Of a stretch of DNA of 64,000 nt, positions 12,151-24,704 are shown piece by piece; the stretch's first letter is position 1; each line of letters starts with the position of its first letter. The translations under genes and the position numbers were made by a program. The notes under the pieces are model-generated. The model saw nothing but the letters and a program-made list of their open reading frames with translations, made no database searches and was not told where the DNA came from. This DNA comes from Ceraceosorus guamensis (Eukaryota; Basidiomycota; Exobasidiomycetes; Ceraceosorales; Ceraceosoraceae): the NCBI RefSeq assembly GCF_003144195.1, contig NW_020290005.1, forward strand, positions 124,001 to 188,000. Reading direction: 5' to 3'.

Positions 12151-14173
12151 ATGTCTGCTGCCTCAGCTTCTCGTCTCAGCGAAAGCGCCGCCTTCGTGCG
12201 ACTTGGTGCCGCTCAAGCTCGGCACCTCCACACCTCGCTGGCTCGAAGAGCGCAGCCAGTCAACCCCTCCTCCAGCGTCGATGCCTTGCTGGGCGTTTCT
12301 GCGCCAGCTCCACCCAGACAAGGTGAAGGTTCAGGGTTGGTCGTGACAGGCAACGCTCGACCCAACAATCCCAACGACCTCTCGCAACTCTTGAAGCAGC
12401 ATCAGCATCAGCATCGTTCTGGTCCCGCGGATGGGAGTCGAGGTGGCCAAAGCGCGACGAGAGCACGCAATGCGGCAGCTATGGGAGCAGTGAGGCGGAG
12501 CGGTCGTTTTGGCAGCAGCGACATACCCACGCGCAATCTGGAGCTCGATGGAGCTTTTTCGCCGCCCGACGCACCCATCGACCCGATGGAAGAAGCACGA
12601 AAGTCGATGGCAAAGCGGGGAGAAGAAGCGGTGGACCGCGAGACGCCGCACCCCGTCGATGCAATGAATGGTCGCAACGAGCTGGACGAGAGGGTTTTGG
12701 CTGCTGCCAGAGCTGTGCACGCACGAGGATCTACCGATCTCCACGTCTTGCTCCATCAATTCGAAGATCGGGCGGGTACGCAACTCCCCATCGAACTGCC
12801 TTACGAATCAACACCTGCACCGGAGCGCCGCGTACGCATCACTGGCGCAGACAGCTCAGAAGCTCACTTGCAGGCCAGTCACGATGATGGAGTGCTGCTC
12901 ATCGCTTATGTAGCCGGTCTGACTGGACAGCGGGGCACAGAACGAATCAGTGTTTGCTCCGGCTTTGCAGTGGAAGGCGGCGAGAGGCTGACCGAGGCGC
13001 AAGGGGGAGAGGAGAAAGGCGCGCTCGTCATTTCCTGCGCCCACACCGTGAGTCAAAGCGAGATGCTTGCGAGAAAGATCCTCCTTGACTTAGCAGCCGG
13101 AACTGTCCGCCTCCTTCAGCTGCGAGCATCGCTTCCTGTGCCCCCTAGGAGCTCGTCATCCTCTAGCGGCGCCAAGTCTATCGGAGACGACTCTGTCGCA
13201 CTGGCCATCACACGTCAAGGCCACATCTTTCCGATCAGGCAATTGCTGTCTTCGCTTCCCAGATCCGATCTGGTGCTGCTGCAGCTCTCGGACAAGCCGA
13301 TCCTACCCTCCATCTTGCCGACTGATGTCGAGGCAAGCTCGAGCTCGCTATCTGCTGCCCCGACCACCCTGCGCACGCTTCCTCTCTCCCCTTATCCTGC
13401 CACTGTTGGCACAGAGCTTGCAGTCAGCAGCTTCTGGGGCTACGAGGACGATGCGGGAGCAAAAGTTCCGCCCTTTGCGTTTGTTCAAGCCCAGAGTGGC
13501 GCGGGCGCTGGGAGTTCGAGCTTGGAGGGCCCCGGTGGCGCGACACGTACGCAAGCTTCTTCTGTAGAAGGTTCGGGCTTGACGCTCTCTACCCCTCTGC
13601 CTCCGCCGAAAGGAAGAGAAGCAGAGGTCGTCAGCAGAGAGAGGGATGACGCCGCACGATCCCGATGGGGTCGAGCTAGATTGGTCGAATATAAAGATGA
13701 TTATGGTCAAGAAGCAAGAGTAAGTGCGCGGGCATGGATGCTTGGCCGATTCTACACAGTCGCATGAGTTGACACTGCAAAAATTCGCTGCATGCAGACG
13801 GGCACATACGATACGCTAGCACAGCTCGATTTCAAATTGGTCCTCTCTCACTCCAATCCGCCAGCACTGCACTCTTCCCCGCCCACCTCCGATTCTGCCG
13901 AAGAGCGTCGACGAGCTACTCGAGGAGTGCCCAACTTCCCCCCTCCCGGCTCCAGCGGCGGGCCGATCGTGTGCGCCGAGAGCGGAGCAGTGGTCGGCGT
14001 CACTCGAGGTACAAAGATGGGCATACTGGAAGGCAGAAGGGGAGATGGTGTGCCCGCCGAAAAAGTCTTTGAATGTGAGTCGCGACGTGAAAAGCCACTC
14101 CACTTCTGCGAGCTCACGCCGAGTCTTGTTCTGCACTTCAGTCTTTGCACTCCCCGGCTTAGGCAAGAAGTGA
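12151..14173 (+). CDS. Trypsin-like serine protease, probably mitochondrial
   Basis: Exons 12151-13719, 13798-14074 and 14142-14173 give 625 aa. The chymotrypsin-fold triad is visible in order: His298 in SCAHTV, Asp373 in SDLVLLQL, and Ser576 in GSSGGPIV. The last exon is tiny and encodes a hydrophobic end (FFALPGLGKK). The N-terminus is Arg/Ser/Ala-rich with no acidic residues apart from one Glu (RLSESAAFVRLGAAQARHLH), which looks like a mitochondrial presequence; location is inferred. About 250 residues of low-complexity, charged sequence precede the catalytic domain, so the protein is roughly twice the size of a bare trypsin domain. The start at 12151 was preferred because the frame upstream of it lacks a plausible protein. 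The substrate is unknown. It converges with the peptidase gene, leaving about 230 bp. Confidence 0.8.
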
Positions 14174-14402
14174 TTTCTATGCCCTTGTATATCATGCGCG
14201 GGGACGACTTCAATTGTGCTCGAAATGTGAATCTGACCACTTGCGACCTGCTATAACAATCGACTGTTCCATATAGATGTGCTCTCATAGTATCTAATTG
14301 CAGCTGTTGTCTCATCAACGGTGCCATGCACATCCTCTGAAGCGTTTTGGGGCCTGGTGTGACCACCCAACATTTGGACAAGGCACCACTTGCAGGTGCG
14401 CC

Positions 14403-17137
14403 CTATTGTTTCAAAGCATCGCGGAAGAAGGCGAGGGAAGCTTCGTGGCAAACGCTCTCCGCCTCGATCGTGTCGAGGGCGTGATCCGCATCCGGAAAAG
14501 CAATCATTTGAACGTGACGACCTTTGCCCTTGAGGGCGTGGTAGAAAGTTTTGGCCTGCTGAGGAGGTACTCGCCGATCGCTGAGGCCTAGCTGGAGCAA
14601 GACAGGCGCTTTGACCTGGTCGACGTATTTGATAGGAGAAGCATCATACAAGCGCTGAGCTTGCTCGGGCAACAAAGTGACGGGTGTCGAGCCTTGCGAA
14701 CTGTGAAGAGGAAAGGGCAGACCGAATTCCGCAAAGCACCAATCTGGAATGTCCGTCGTGGAAATCATAGCCCCCACGTCGATGACTGGATTCCTCATCA
14801 CCGCTGCTTTGAACAAGTCGGGATGTTGACCGATCAGATGAGCAGATAGGAACCCTCCGTGGGATCCACCTATCACCAGCAGCTTGTCCCGCTGGGCTAG
14901 ACCTTTCGAGATGGCCCACTCGGCCGTAGCAACGCAGTCTCGCACATCGAGGTCCCCGCACTTGCCTACCAAAGCCCTCACAAACTCTGATCCTCTACCT
15001 AGGGAACCATGGTAATTTGGAGCGATGATGTTGTAGCCTTCCAAACACATGGCCGCGATATTGGGCGCAAAGTCGGTGGTGAGTGCCGAGTGAGGTCCTC
15101 CGTGGGGATACTGCGCGTATAGAAAGGTGCTTTCAGAGGCTGGGCTATGACACAGATCTCTCCGAAACTTACAATGAGACACGGCCGTGCTGCAACAACT
15201 GAACCAGCCGTGGCCGCGCTCCATAGTACGGCTTCTATGGGTATAGGATTTTTGAGGGCCCTATGTTCGGTCCCAGGAATAGTGGCCACCAAAGCACGAA
15301 TTTCGCAGAGTTTTTTGACAGCTTTGGGGCATACAGAATCGCATCAGCATCAGAGTGCGCAAAAGGAGGTTTTGTGCTTCGCTCGCTGCACTGACTAGGG
15401 TGATCTGCCACACCATCTACCGCCCTCCAGATCAACAGGGAACTCTTGGGGTTTGCGTCGCTGCCTAATTCTACCAGAAACACTTGCAGCGGCGTATTCT
15501 GACACGAACGAGAGACTAGCGCGTGGCGCTTGCCGTTCGTCGCCAGCGCGTTGTAGCTGTACGGCAGCTCGCCAGCCTGTTCGTTCGCCAGGATCGGCCT
15601 GAGAATGTTTGCTGGCCCGCTGTCTGAGATTGGCACCACAAGCGAAGTCGATTTGCTTCCCCACAGCGTGTTGCTGATCAGATGCGTCGACTTGCCTGTA
15701 CCATCCAAGGATAGAAAGCAGGTCGCAGGCAAAGAGCCCGCAAAAAGACCTGGAAATGCACCCGCATCCCCATCCGGTGGTGCTGGACTGACGACGTGAT
15801 CTGCATTTTGCAGCTTGCAACGCAGCTGAGACTCGTCGCTGTGCGGACCACCTTCAGGCGATTGAAGGTATAACACATCGGACTTCCCGGCATCCGGCAC
15901 GCGCACACTTCGCGTTGAAGCTCCAATTACCGCGCTCAAACACTCTGCTCCATGCGGGATCCAAGGCGTCTTGACGGGCGCAGCAGGCTTGCGGTCAGAC
16001 GTGTTCTCCTTCGCGTCATCCTTTGAGGCAGATGGGAGAGCAACTCTGATCAGGATGGATGGCCGATTGGTGCAGTAGATGATGCCCAGCTGACGTCCAT
16101 CTTGGATGCCCGAGTAGACGTGCGCAACCACTGCAGCATGTCCTGAGGCGTCCGTACTGAAAGCGGGCTGGGCGTGCGGCACCTCGCCTGCACCTCTGCC
16201 AAGTGCCTCAGTCAGGCGCGAAAGGTCGAGCTGGGAGATCTCTGGCTGGGCAGAAGCTTGCGCAGTCGTCTTTGTGTTGAAACGCACAAGAAACACGCGA
16301 GGGCGGAGGATGCTGCCACTTTTCTCCCCCAAAGGTTCTTCGTACCGGAAAGCTTTCAGTCGATCCTCGGTGCGAGTCTCATCAGACCCCGACCTCGCAT
16401 CATAAGCGGGGAAAGGGTCAGGTTTGTCTGCCGCTTTGGCATCGGCGACGTACAGAGCGGCGTCCTCGGTCAAAGGGCACAGGGACGAGCTCCCGTAGGG
16501 TTCTAAGCACGTGCAAAGTCGATGCCCTCGCAGTCAGCAGCTGCAAAGCGCGGACCGGCTACTCCTTGCAGAGGAGTGCGCAGATCGAGTCGCCCGGCTG
16601 CCCGCCGTCGCTCACCTCCGATGCAAAAAGATCCGTGAACGTCGTTCACGTGCACCTCACGAAGCAGCGTCGCTCCTTGCCACAGCTCAACGCTCTTCGT
16701 GCCGCGCCCGCCCGCATGTTTCGCTCCGGCATCCGCATCCGGCCTCTCACGAAGCACCACCCTTCTTCCGCTCGCAGAGGCAGCATGCAGAGTAGCCTTG
16801 ATGGTCGAGTCCACGCTCACTGTGCTGCTGTGCAAGACAATGCCTTGCTTGGCCGAGACGACGAGGCTTGCCTGGAGATTGTTGCGCGAGAGTGTCGCAT
16901 GGGAGCGAACGGACAAATCGAGCTGAACACCTGCATGTGATGATCAAGTCGAAGAGGAGGCGAGACAGTCTTATTGTGATCAGTCACGAATAGGCACAGC
17001 TCTTCACCTGATGTCTCAGTGTCATGGTACGCACTGAGAAGCTCTTCGCTTGCCTCTTTGGAGGAAGGCGGCAAGAAGCGAGCACTCGAGACGCTAGGCA
17101 GCTCGGCCAAGAGTCGGTGTGTTGCCAGCGAGCTCAT
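14403..17137 (-). CDS. Acylaminoacyl-peptidase (prolyl oligopeptidase family S9)
   Basis: Exons 17137-17008, 16930-16616, 16502-15414, 15321-15173 and 15110-14403 sum to 2391 nt, 796 aa, close to the usual ~730 aa of the APEH family. These enzymes remove N-acylated residues from peptides in the cytosol. The first ~500 residues form the propeller region (VELWQG and LHG-like HGSFCIG near the start). The catalytic half has PHGGPHS, the nucleophile GGSHGGF (Ser about 644), NPVIDV, TDIPDWC, the Asp motif LGLSDRRVPP and the His motif DADHALD, all strongly family-like. An apparent frame change near a run of six A/T at 15311-15316 is explained by a normal 92-bp intron (15322-15413). No targeting signal is obvious. 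Confidence 0.9.
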
Positions 17138-20100
17138 CTCGAGGGCGTTGTGAGTGTCGAGCAATAGTCAAGTGATGGTTGAGTCCTGCGTGGAAGAAAT
17201 GCTCTGAAGGTCAACTCTAACCCTAACTCCTGGTTGTCGATTGTGAAACTTCTGCTGCCCCAGGTTTGGCTCGCGCGGTCACTGAGCGGGCAACGCCGCG
17301 CCGCTGTTCTGCGTGAGCCCGCGGGCTAGTTGCGACAGAGTAGTAGTGAGGGACGGTGGTTTGGCAAGCCATATCAAAGCTCGACGCAACTAGGCGGCAA
17401 TCGCGTGAGTGCAGCATATACAACACCGGCAGCTCTTTCCGGGTGCCCGGTAGCTCATGTAGCCGGCCGTACGGAAAGTGGTGTGGACGAGATATCGCGG
17501 CGTGCTCATGGGCATGCACAACGAGTCACGAATCTGAATGCCTTGGGCCCACGATGATGGCCCCTACTGATGAGCCTTTCAGGGAACACCTGTAGGCGAC
17601 ACGAGCTCTCTTCGCTATAGCACCACGGATCGCAATCAGGTCCGACCGGGACAAGGCGCGATTCTTGATCGCGGCCCAAGAACACGCTTTTGGTGGCAAG
17701 CATTCATGTAGGTTTGGCCAACGCAGTATGTTGAATCGTGATGCTCACCTAATTAATGAGACTAATTGCGCTTCAAGTGTTGACGACTCGCGTCGAGGAA
17801 CTTAGATCCAATCACAATCACGAGTGTGAGTCAAGATGACTTTCCTTTTGTTACAATTCACTGTGATCACAACCGCAAGGAGCTTCAATACCGTCAGCCA
17901 GCAAGTGCGAGTCAGTAGTCTTGTCTCGTGTGATGGTATCGAGAGGCGGACACGACTATTCTCACAATCTTGAATCCTTGTCTCAGATATTCGGCTCCAA
18001 CTTAAAGATCACGGCGGGAAGACCTGCTGCTGAATGAGAGTCCGACCGCTCGAGTATGTATAGAGGGATGAGACGGAAGTGTCTGCCGAAGTGAGAGGGC
18101 AGCGTGAAGAGAGCGCGAAAGAAACAAGCCGTGCTACTTTGAGCTCAGATGGGACGAGCGAAACTACGCGTGCGCGGGTATGTGAATGATGTGAGGTCAG
18201 CTTAGTTCACGATTGGTGATTGTATCCGCGCAGGACCGTGCATTTGATTGAAGCACTTTGCGGCGTGCACGCATGGTCTAAGCTAGCGCGGCCAACGTTC
18301 CCGCCCGCCGCCGCGGCACACGCAGCACTTTTGACAAATTACGCCACATCCATGCCGCTGAGTTGCGCCATACGCCGCCGCCCACGCGTGAGTTAGCCTG
18401 CAGGGCGGCGGAAAGCCGCCAGCCGCACGCCTGATGATCGATGTCCGCGCAACTCAAAACTCGACTCATCAGCGTGGGCAAAGGTCGCAGTCGCGTGAGT
18501 AGCGCAGCTAGAAGCTCTAAATCGTGAATATTATTCGTGACTCACCACGACTTGTAACTGCATGAGTCCTAGGCCAATGCATCATCTGCAGCCGCACACC
18601 TCACCCGAGACTCGGCCAGGCTCACCTCGCACACGTACCGATCCACCACTTGTGACTGCCCGTTGCAGGTGTTTGGCCGTCAGAAAGTGGAGCATCTGTG
18701 AGAGGATGTCATCTCGGCAGTCCGTATGGACCTAATGACAGGCAGGAGTCAAGGTTCAGTGGTGAGAGGGACCTCACGGCTGCTACTCGATCTTGCCGGC
18801 TCACAACGTCACAGGACACTGAACGAAATGGCTATCGCAATCGCGAATATGGGTTTTGCGCGTACAGAAGAGACGCACCGCCTCATCCTTAACTCAAGAT
18901 CTGGCAGGTCGGGAGGTCGACCGAGCATCGAGACTCTTGCTCTATATACAGTCGAAAGTCGCGGCCGCCTAACGCCGAGCTTTGCTTGTCGAAACCGTAC
19001 TTGCAGTATTTAAAGACGATTGCAATATGAGAGCATCGGACGACGATTGTCAGAGGCGGTGAGTGACTTCCTCACATGCTTGTCTTGCAAACGAGTCGCA
19101 GTCACGAGTCGTGCTTGAAGAACGCGGCCTAGCCAGGGCCCATCCGCGTCTTCGACAGATTAGATCACAAACGAGGCTCGCCGGACCACGCCTGTAGCTC
19201 TGTAAAGCCAAAAACGTCATATCCATCAGCAATTGCCTGCGACTATCACAAACAGACAAGATACGAAGCTGTCTCAATCTCGGCCTAACCAAATGTATCT
19301 GAAAGCTAGCGTCTACCCTAATTCACGATTCTCAGCTCGCAGCGAGGCCTCCTTGAGGAGATCCCCCGAACACGCGTGACTCTTTGAGGAGGAGGTACAG
19401 GTGCTCCTATATCGACGTTCAAGGTCGCAGCACTAGATCAAGGCTCAAACACCTCAATGTATGATGCGCGGAGCCGGATCGAAACGTCAGGGATGATTGG
19501 CAGTCAAAGCCATGCAACAGCCTGTGCGGCTCGGAGAAATCGGATCGACATACTAGTTCACGATTGCTGACGCAGTCAGAGTCCTTCGGGGGCATGTTCA
19601 AGTGGCGGGACTCGCAAGCTCTTTCCCTTTGTGCAAGATCACTCAGTAGTACACTCGCCACTCTGGCTGCTATGGACGGCCCGGTGCATGCCGGTGTTTG
19701 GAGTGCTGCATAGCCTAGATCACCAATCAGCAAACGGCTTATGTGCGCTGATGTATAAACTCTCGGACGACGCACGAAATATCGGTCGACTCAGACTTCT
19801 GGCACTTATCTTTGGCTGACACTCCAAGCATTCACAGTCAAACACGCGCCAGTCAAGACTGACATTGTTGGCTACAGATCTGTTCTGAAGGTTCGAAGAG
19901 GTGCACCCGGTTGCACCGAGTTCAGACATCATCAAAGATACTTTTTGGACAGCAAATCGGTGAAGAGACGAGCGTTGTTGCTGTGATCACATCGGGAAGA
20001 GAACCTTGTCGGTTCCAGGCCTGAACTTGGCTATGGCATTGCTGGCAGATCGAGCAAGCACAGATCAACGTCGCAGTCGTGAGACAGCACCGCTGTCGTT

Positions 20101-20366
20101 GCTGAGCCGGGCGCGATGGATCTGTGTCTTCGTCCGGTGGGGCTCCTTTGACATCGTTCTACATCAGATGGGTATAAAAGCAGCACGGAGATGCTCCCCT
20201 TGATCCCGAAAAACCTACCTGCGTGGTCAAGTCGAACTCCCTCCTTCTTGATCCGGCGCTTCGATCCCAGCTCATCCGCCCAAGTCGACGCGCGTGACCC
20301 TTCAAGATCCGAGCTGGCTACACATCCTTTGACCTCCCAGACCTCACAAACATTTGAATTGACAAG
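17138..20366. other. Gene-poor region with dispersed TCACGA-core motifs
   Basis: About 3.2 kb without a domain-bearing frame. Repeated short motifs of the type TTCACGATT / AATCGTGAA / TCACGAGT occur, for example near 17525, 17822, 18208, 18523, 18536, 19094, 19323 and 19558. TATA-like runs occur near 18054 and 18953. The last 200 bp are the promoter of the small gene starting at 20367. Confidence 0.5.
20173..20180 (+). promoter_or_regulatory. TATA box of the small gene at 20367
   Basis: TATAAAAG lies about 190 bp before the ATG at 20367, with pyrimidine-rich sequence in between. This is one of the few good TATA boxes in the window that has a gene directly downstream. Confidence 0.5.
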
Positions 20367-20880
20367 ATGGACCGCTCAGTCAAGACCGGTGACCGTGGTG
20401 AGTGCACTGATCCCATCGGACCATTCACCAGACGATGTGCTGATCAACCCTTGTCTGTGCTCGTCTCGACGTTCGCAGTCCTTTTCCGTATTGGACCCAA
20501 CCAGGTCGAGGGGATTGTTCGTCGTATCCTGGCCGATAACAAAGTGAGTCTGATTTCCATCGTTATACCTCGATGCACAGGCTCGATAGGGGCAAAGGGG
20601 AGAGTGCTATTCCCTTGTGGCAGGTCAGGATGCGGTCGATGCATCGGGTAGTCAGACTGCTGAGCCACGTTGAACTCGCTTTGCATCTTTCGGCTACACG
20701 TCAGGGCGAGATCATCCTCGAGCTGGAGCACATCAACGTCGATGGATCCACCACGATGATGTGGCGTCATTTCAACAAGAGTGAGTGCGCCACGCTGATT
20801 CCAAAGCATGTCCTTTGGGCAGCAATGTGCTCACTGCAAGGACTCGGACCACCGTCTGCTCCACAGTCATCTTCGTCTAA
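20367..20880 (+). CDS. Small spliced protein, about 61 aa, unknown
   Basis: Model: 20367-20397, 20479-20543, 20705-20780, 20867-20880, with standard gtgag donors and cag acceptors; the sum is 186 nt, 61 aa. The N-terminal part SVKTGDRVLFRIGPN followed by VEGIVRRIL and a beta-rich stretch resembles a small SH3/Tudor-like barrel such as the DUF2945 family, but the match is by eye and weak. The last exon adds only a few residues and its acceptor is uncertain; intron 2 (161 bp) is longer than usual and could hide another exon. A TATA box 190 bp upstream supports expression. Function unknown. Confidence 0.45.
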
Positions 20881-23187
20881 GCGTCCAGCGAGTCGGCATC
20901 ATGGTCGGTATACGATTGGAAGATGCCCGCTAGCCAATCAGAGGATTCCCTTCTCGTCAAGCTCACTCAGTCGGTCTGGATGAAACTTCTCGTCAAGCTA
21001 CACGACTCAGATCTTCAACATCATGCTGTTGCTCCGTCTACTGAAGATAGTCTTGTTTCGTCTTGCACTGCGCTCCATCTACGCCCCGCATCTCTTCGAT
21101 TTCGCAGACACCATCATGTGTCGCATTGCCTTGCTTTGATCCACGCCGTCGTATCGCGCACATTTTGCGATCCGGACGCCAGGCCTTGATTCGCGTCTCG
21201 TCTACCTAGCTGCTATGTCTCTGCAATCGACTGATTAGATTGCGACGCTCTGTCGCGAGCTCGAGCACTTGAGGGTCTGCGTTGAGCTGCTGCTTGCGAG
21301 GAGCAATCAACAGCTGCTTCCTCCGCTTTGCTCGGCCGACCTGCACCGGGATGAGCTCCGGATGAGAAGCAAGTGGAATCAAGACGGATTTTGCTCGTGA
21401 TCCCACAGTCACTCGAGACTTGATGGGAAGATCACCTACTCACTGGAGCCAGCCAGTTTTGGATTCTCGATTGTGATTGCACCGTTGTGGACTTGCGTGC
21501 CTTGCGCACATCTTCCTCGCTCAGGCATTCACCGAGCCAAAAGCTTTGCGAGCGAGGCCCATGTCAGGGCTGCTTCGTGCGTCACGCTATGCATCTGTAC
21601 AGTAGTAGTAAGTACACCTTGCTGCTCGTGTCGCCTTGCGGTATGTCCGGCGCTAGGCATGCACACCAAGCATGGCAGGAAACATGCAAGACGCCGGCAG
21701 ATGCTGGCTGTCGAACGCGAAAGGGCGGAGATGAAATCTTGATTCACGATTGCGTATACGGTGCGAGGCGTCCGCGATCGTGAACGCAGGCCTTCATCTG
21801 CTATAGCTGCTCTGCGGCCCTGAGCAATTGTTATGGACTGACGAGAATCGTCACAACAACCTGCTTGCCGACCCGCGCGGTCGAGGCTCAACCCCTTGGG
21901 CGACAGCTAGGAAGTCACGAGTCATCAAAAGAGACGCAGCAGACATTTGCTGGGCGCAAAGCCAAGTCGGAGCAATCGTCACGCCCCATTCGTGATTCAC
22001 TGAGTACCGGTACTGCTGCTCATGTCGTTCGATCGCATCTGGGAGCGAGATTGTGATTGAGCCGCGGGCAGAAGTTTGCGCGACGGACAGGATGACCGCA
22101 TGGTCACCATGCAGAGTCGGAGCATGTACTCACACTCGTGACTGTAGGTGCTGTGGGCACGCACGCAAAGTCGCACCTACACGGTACGGTAGAGTAGTCA
22201 GAGTGACTGCGCGCGGATTCGATGGACAAGCAATCGTGAATTGAACGGCGTTCTTCGGTTAGCTACAGTAACAGCCCACAACAACGCAAATAAATAATAA
22301 GCGCTCGCTCTTGGCCCCTTTGGATGCATCCATGCGAGCAGCATGCATCACCGGCGGCTCAAGACACACAGCAGACTCGCGGGTGCGCGCGGTTGTCAGC
22401 ATCTGCAGCAGCGTGCTATAGCTGATGCATGCATGGATGCACACGCGATTGCCCCGTCAAAATTTCCTTCTGCGCCAAAACGCCGCGCGTGCATTATTCT
22501 GATTCGTGATCGTTTTGTAGATTCAGCCTTGCCTTGCCTTGCATCGGCGAAATCGTGCGAAGGGATGCGAAGGGAGGCGAATAATAAGAGATGCGATGTG
22601 AGCTCGAGCATTGTGGCCGCGTTTGCGTTGATTGCTGCATGGTGCCCTACACAGCCATCAACGCACACCTTGCAGCAGCAGCAGCAGCACCAACTCATCA
22701 TCCCCCTTAATTTATTGCTCGCTCGCAGAAAGAGGCTGCCGCTCGCGTTTGCGCCCCTGATGAACGGACTGGTCTGCTGCCGCGGCTTCTGTTCTTTGGG
22801 ACCTGAACAAGTTTCGATCAGATCCACTCACGACTCGACACGACTCACTCACGACTGCGAATGCCTGCGAAAGGCGCGGTGGATGGCCGACGTCCGCCGC
22901 AGCCTTGCAGCCGGACAGCATGCAGTCACAGTCGGACCAACGGCTTGACAATCTGAATGTAGCAAAGCTGCGTTTGTTCGAGTGCATCGAAGCCGTGCAC
23001 CAGTCTTGATCACAATGTGATGTCTATTGCGTAGCCTCTATCCGCGGTCGCCTTCTTTACAGGAGAATGTGTTATACGTCTTCAGCACACAATCACCACC
23101 ACCACCAACCATATCCTGATAGCCCTCGCAAGCGCGCAAGCCAATCACGCGCCTCTTGACTCTTGCCGCGAAATTGCTGTACCCATC
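20881..23187. other. Gene-poor region upstream of the stress-protein gene
   Basis: About 2.3 kb without a supported gene. TCACGA/TCGTGA motifs are frequent (near 21396, 21743, 21914, 21992, 22135, 22237, 22498, 22831, 22850). The longest open frame (22343-22948, +) has random-looking composition. A CAG run lies near 22674-22689. The 3' end should contain the promoter of the gene at 23188. Confidence 0.45.
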
Positions 23188-24187
23188 ATGTCGAAGCCAG
23201 CACCCATCTCCACCGACGCAGCCAACGCTGGCAATGGCACATCGCCCAGCAGCTCCGTGCCCACTTCTCCCAGCACCACGCGCAAGCTGGGCAATGCGCT
23301 TGCCAGCATGGGCATCGGCACAAAGAAGCAGAGCGCCGATGGCTTGACCACTCCCACTCACGAGATTGCTCAAACCCCTGCGTTGGAGAGCGGCAACCCG
23401 TTCGACAAGCACGAGATCCCAACAGAGGCTAGACAACAGCTCGTCGTTGGTAAAGTGGGAGAGGCTGTCCACGAGGAAAACTCCAAGATCTTGTTGGCGC
23501 TGGATGGAACGGATGCGGGTGACAAGGCTTTCAACTACGTTCTCAATAGCAAGGTCCTGGCCAAGGATGCCCACATCTTCAGTGAGTAGCGTGCCATGGC
23601 GGCGTGCCTTGCCGCAGCTGGCGCAAGGGCCACTGGGCGGTCGAGATGCGAGCAGCTTCTGCGCTGGTGTCCTGGTAGCACATGTTTTTCGACATTCACG
23701 TTGACGATCATACTGACTGGACGTGTCGCGCGCCTTGCTTCCGCATCCAGTCGCCACTATTCTCCCAGCCAATGTCCTTTCGGGTCCCTGGGTGTCTGGT
23801 CCCTTGTCCATCGACACGAAGCGTCAGAATGAGCTCTTGAAGCAGCTCAGAGTGCAAGCTTTGGCCAAACTGCAGCCATACAAGGAGAAGCTCAAGGCTG
23901 CTGGCTACGAGGCTACTCTGCACATTCTGCACGGCGATGCCCGTCAATCCCTCGTCAGGGTCGCCCAACATCACAAGGTGAGCAAGGGGCGCGTGGCACA
24001 GAATCACGGAGCGCGCTCAGAATGTTTGCACCCCTCTGAACCTCCTTCTTCGTATTCCCATCTTTTACAGGTCGATCTCGTCATTGCTGGAAAGCGAACA
24101 GCGAAAAAAGGTCTCAACTTTTCCACCGGCACCATCTCCTCCCACTTGGTGAACCACGCGCCGTCTCCCGTGCTCGTGATCAAGTAA
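23188..24187 (+). CDS. Universal stress protein (UspA fold)
   Basis: Exons 23188-23581, 23751-23977 and 24071-24187 give 738 nt, 245 aa. After a Ser/Thr/Pro-rich N-terminal region of about 90 residues comes a UspA domain: the first strand KILLALDGTDAGDKAF with the nucleotide-binding Asp, the central helix region, LHILHGDARQSLVRVA, and the C-terminal VDLVIAGKRTAKKGLN followed by SSHLVNHAPSPVLVIK. The Gly-rich segment GKRTAKKGLNFSTGT resembles the G-2x-G-9x-G(S/T) ATP-binding motif, so nucleotide binding is plausible. Fungal USPs are poorly characterised stress proteins. The N-terminal extension looks like a phosphorylatable disordered tail. It converges with the Sel1-repeat gene. Confidence 0.88.
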
Positions 24188-24704
24188 AACAAGGATCTCC
24201 GCTCGCGCGCACTTAGATCCGTCATCCCATGATGAAGAGTGTATTCACGACTATCTGAAATTATTCACAGGTATTAATGATGAGAAAACCGACACGACGT
24301 AGCGTCTACGCGATGGCACGCGGTTGTACGCGATTTGAGCAGGTTTGTGAACATCCTCGATGGAGCGGAGCGAGCGCCGAGCGCTGCAAACAGCGCTCAG
24401 TATACTATCCAATGCGACAGCTTTCCAGACCATCATGTCCGAGATGGAATAGCAGCACTGATTTAGATCTCATCACATAGAGCGTTGACGATCATGTGAT
24501 TAGCGCGCATTGAGACAAAGCAGTTGATATGGATGACTATGTTGTTCGGAGACGGTTCAAAGATGTTCGGGGCGGAGGGTGCTTGTGAGGTCAGACCGAG
24601 CAGATGGCGATGATCGAAGAGCAAGACTCTCCGTTCAGCGTCGAAGCTGAGGCGAACTGCACATAGTCGGCTTGATCTGATCGCTTAGCCCGTCGTACGA
24701 CCAT

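Noticed and set aside
15311-15316. Apparent frameshift at a six-base A/T run in the acylaminoacyl-peptidase gene
   Set aside because: A 92-bp intron (15322-15413) with proper ends restores the frame and joins the conserved regions, so no sequencing error or pseudogene is needed.
17217-17232. Telomere-like TAACCCTAACTCC
   Set aside because: Only about one and a half units, internal, with ordinary genes on both sides; not an array.
22343-22948. Plus-strand 201-codon frame
   Set aside because: No domain, random-like composition, CAG-driven Gln run, and an overlapping open frame on the other strand.
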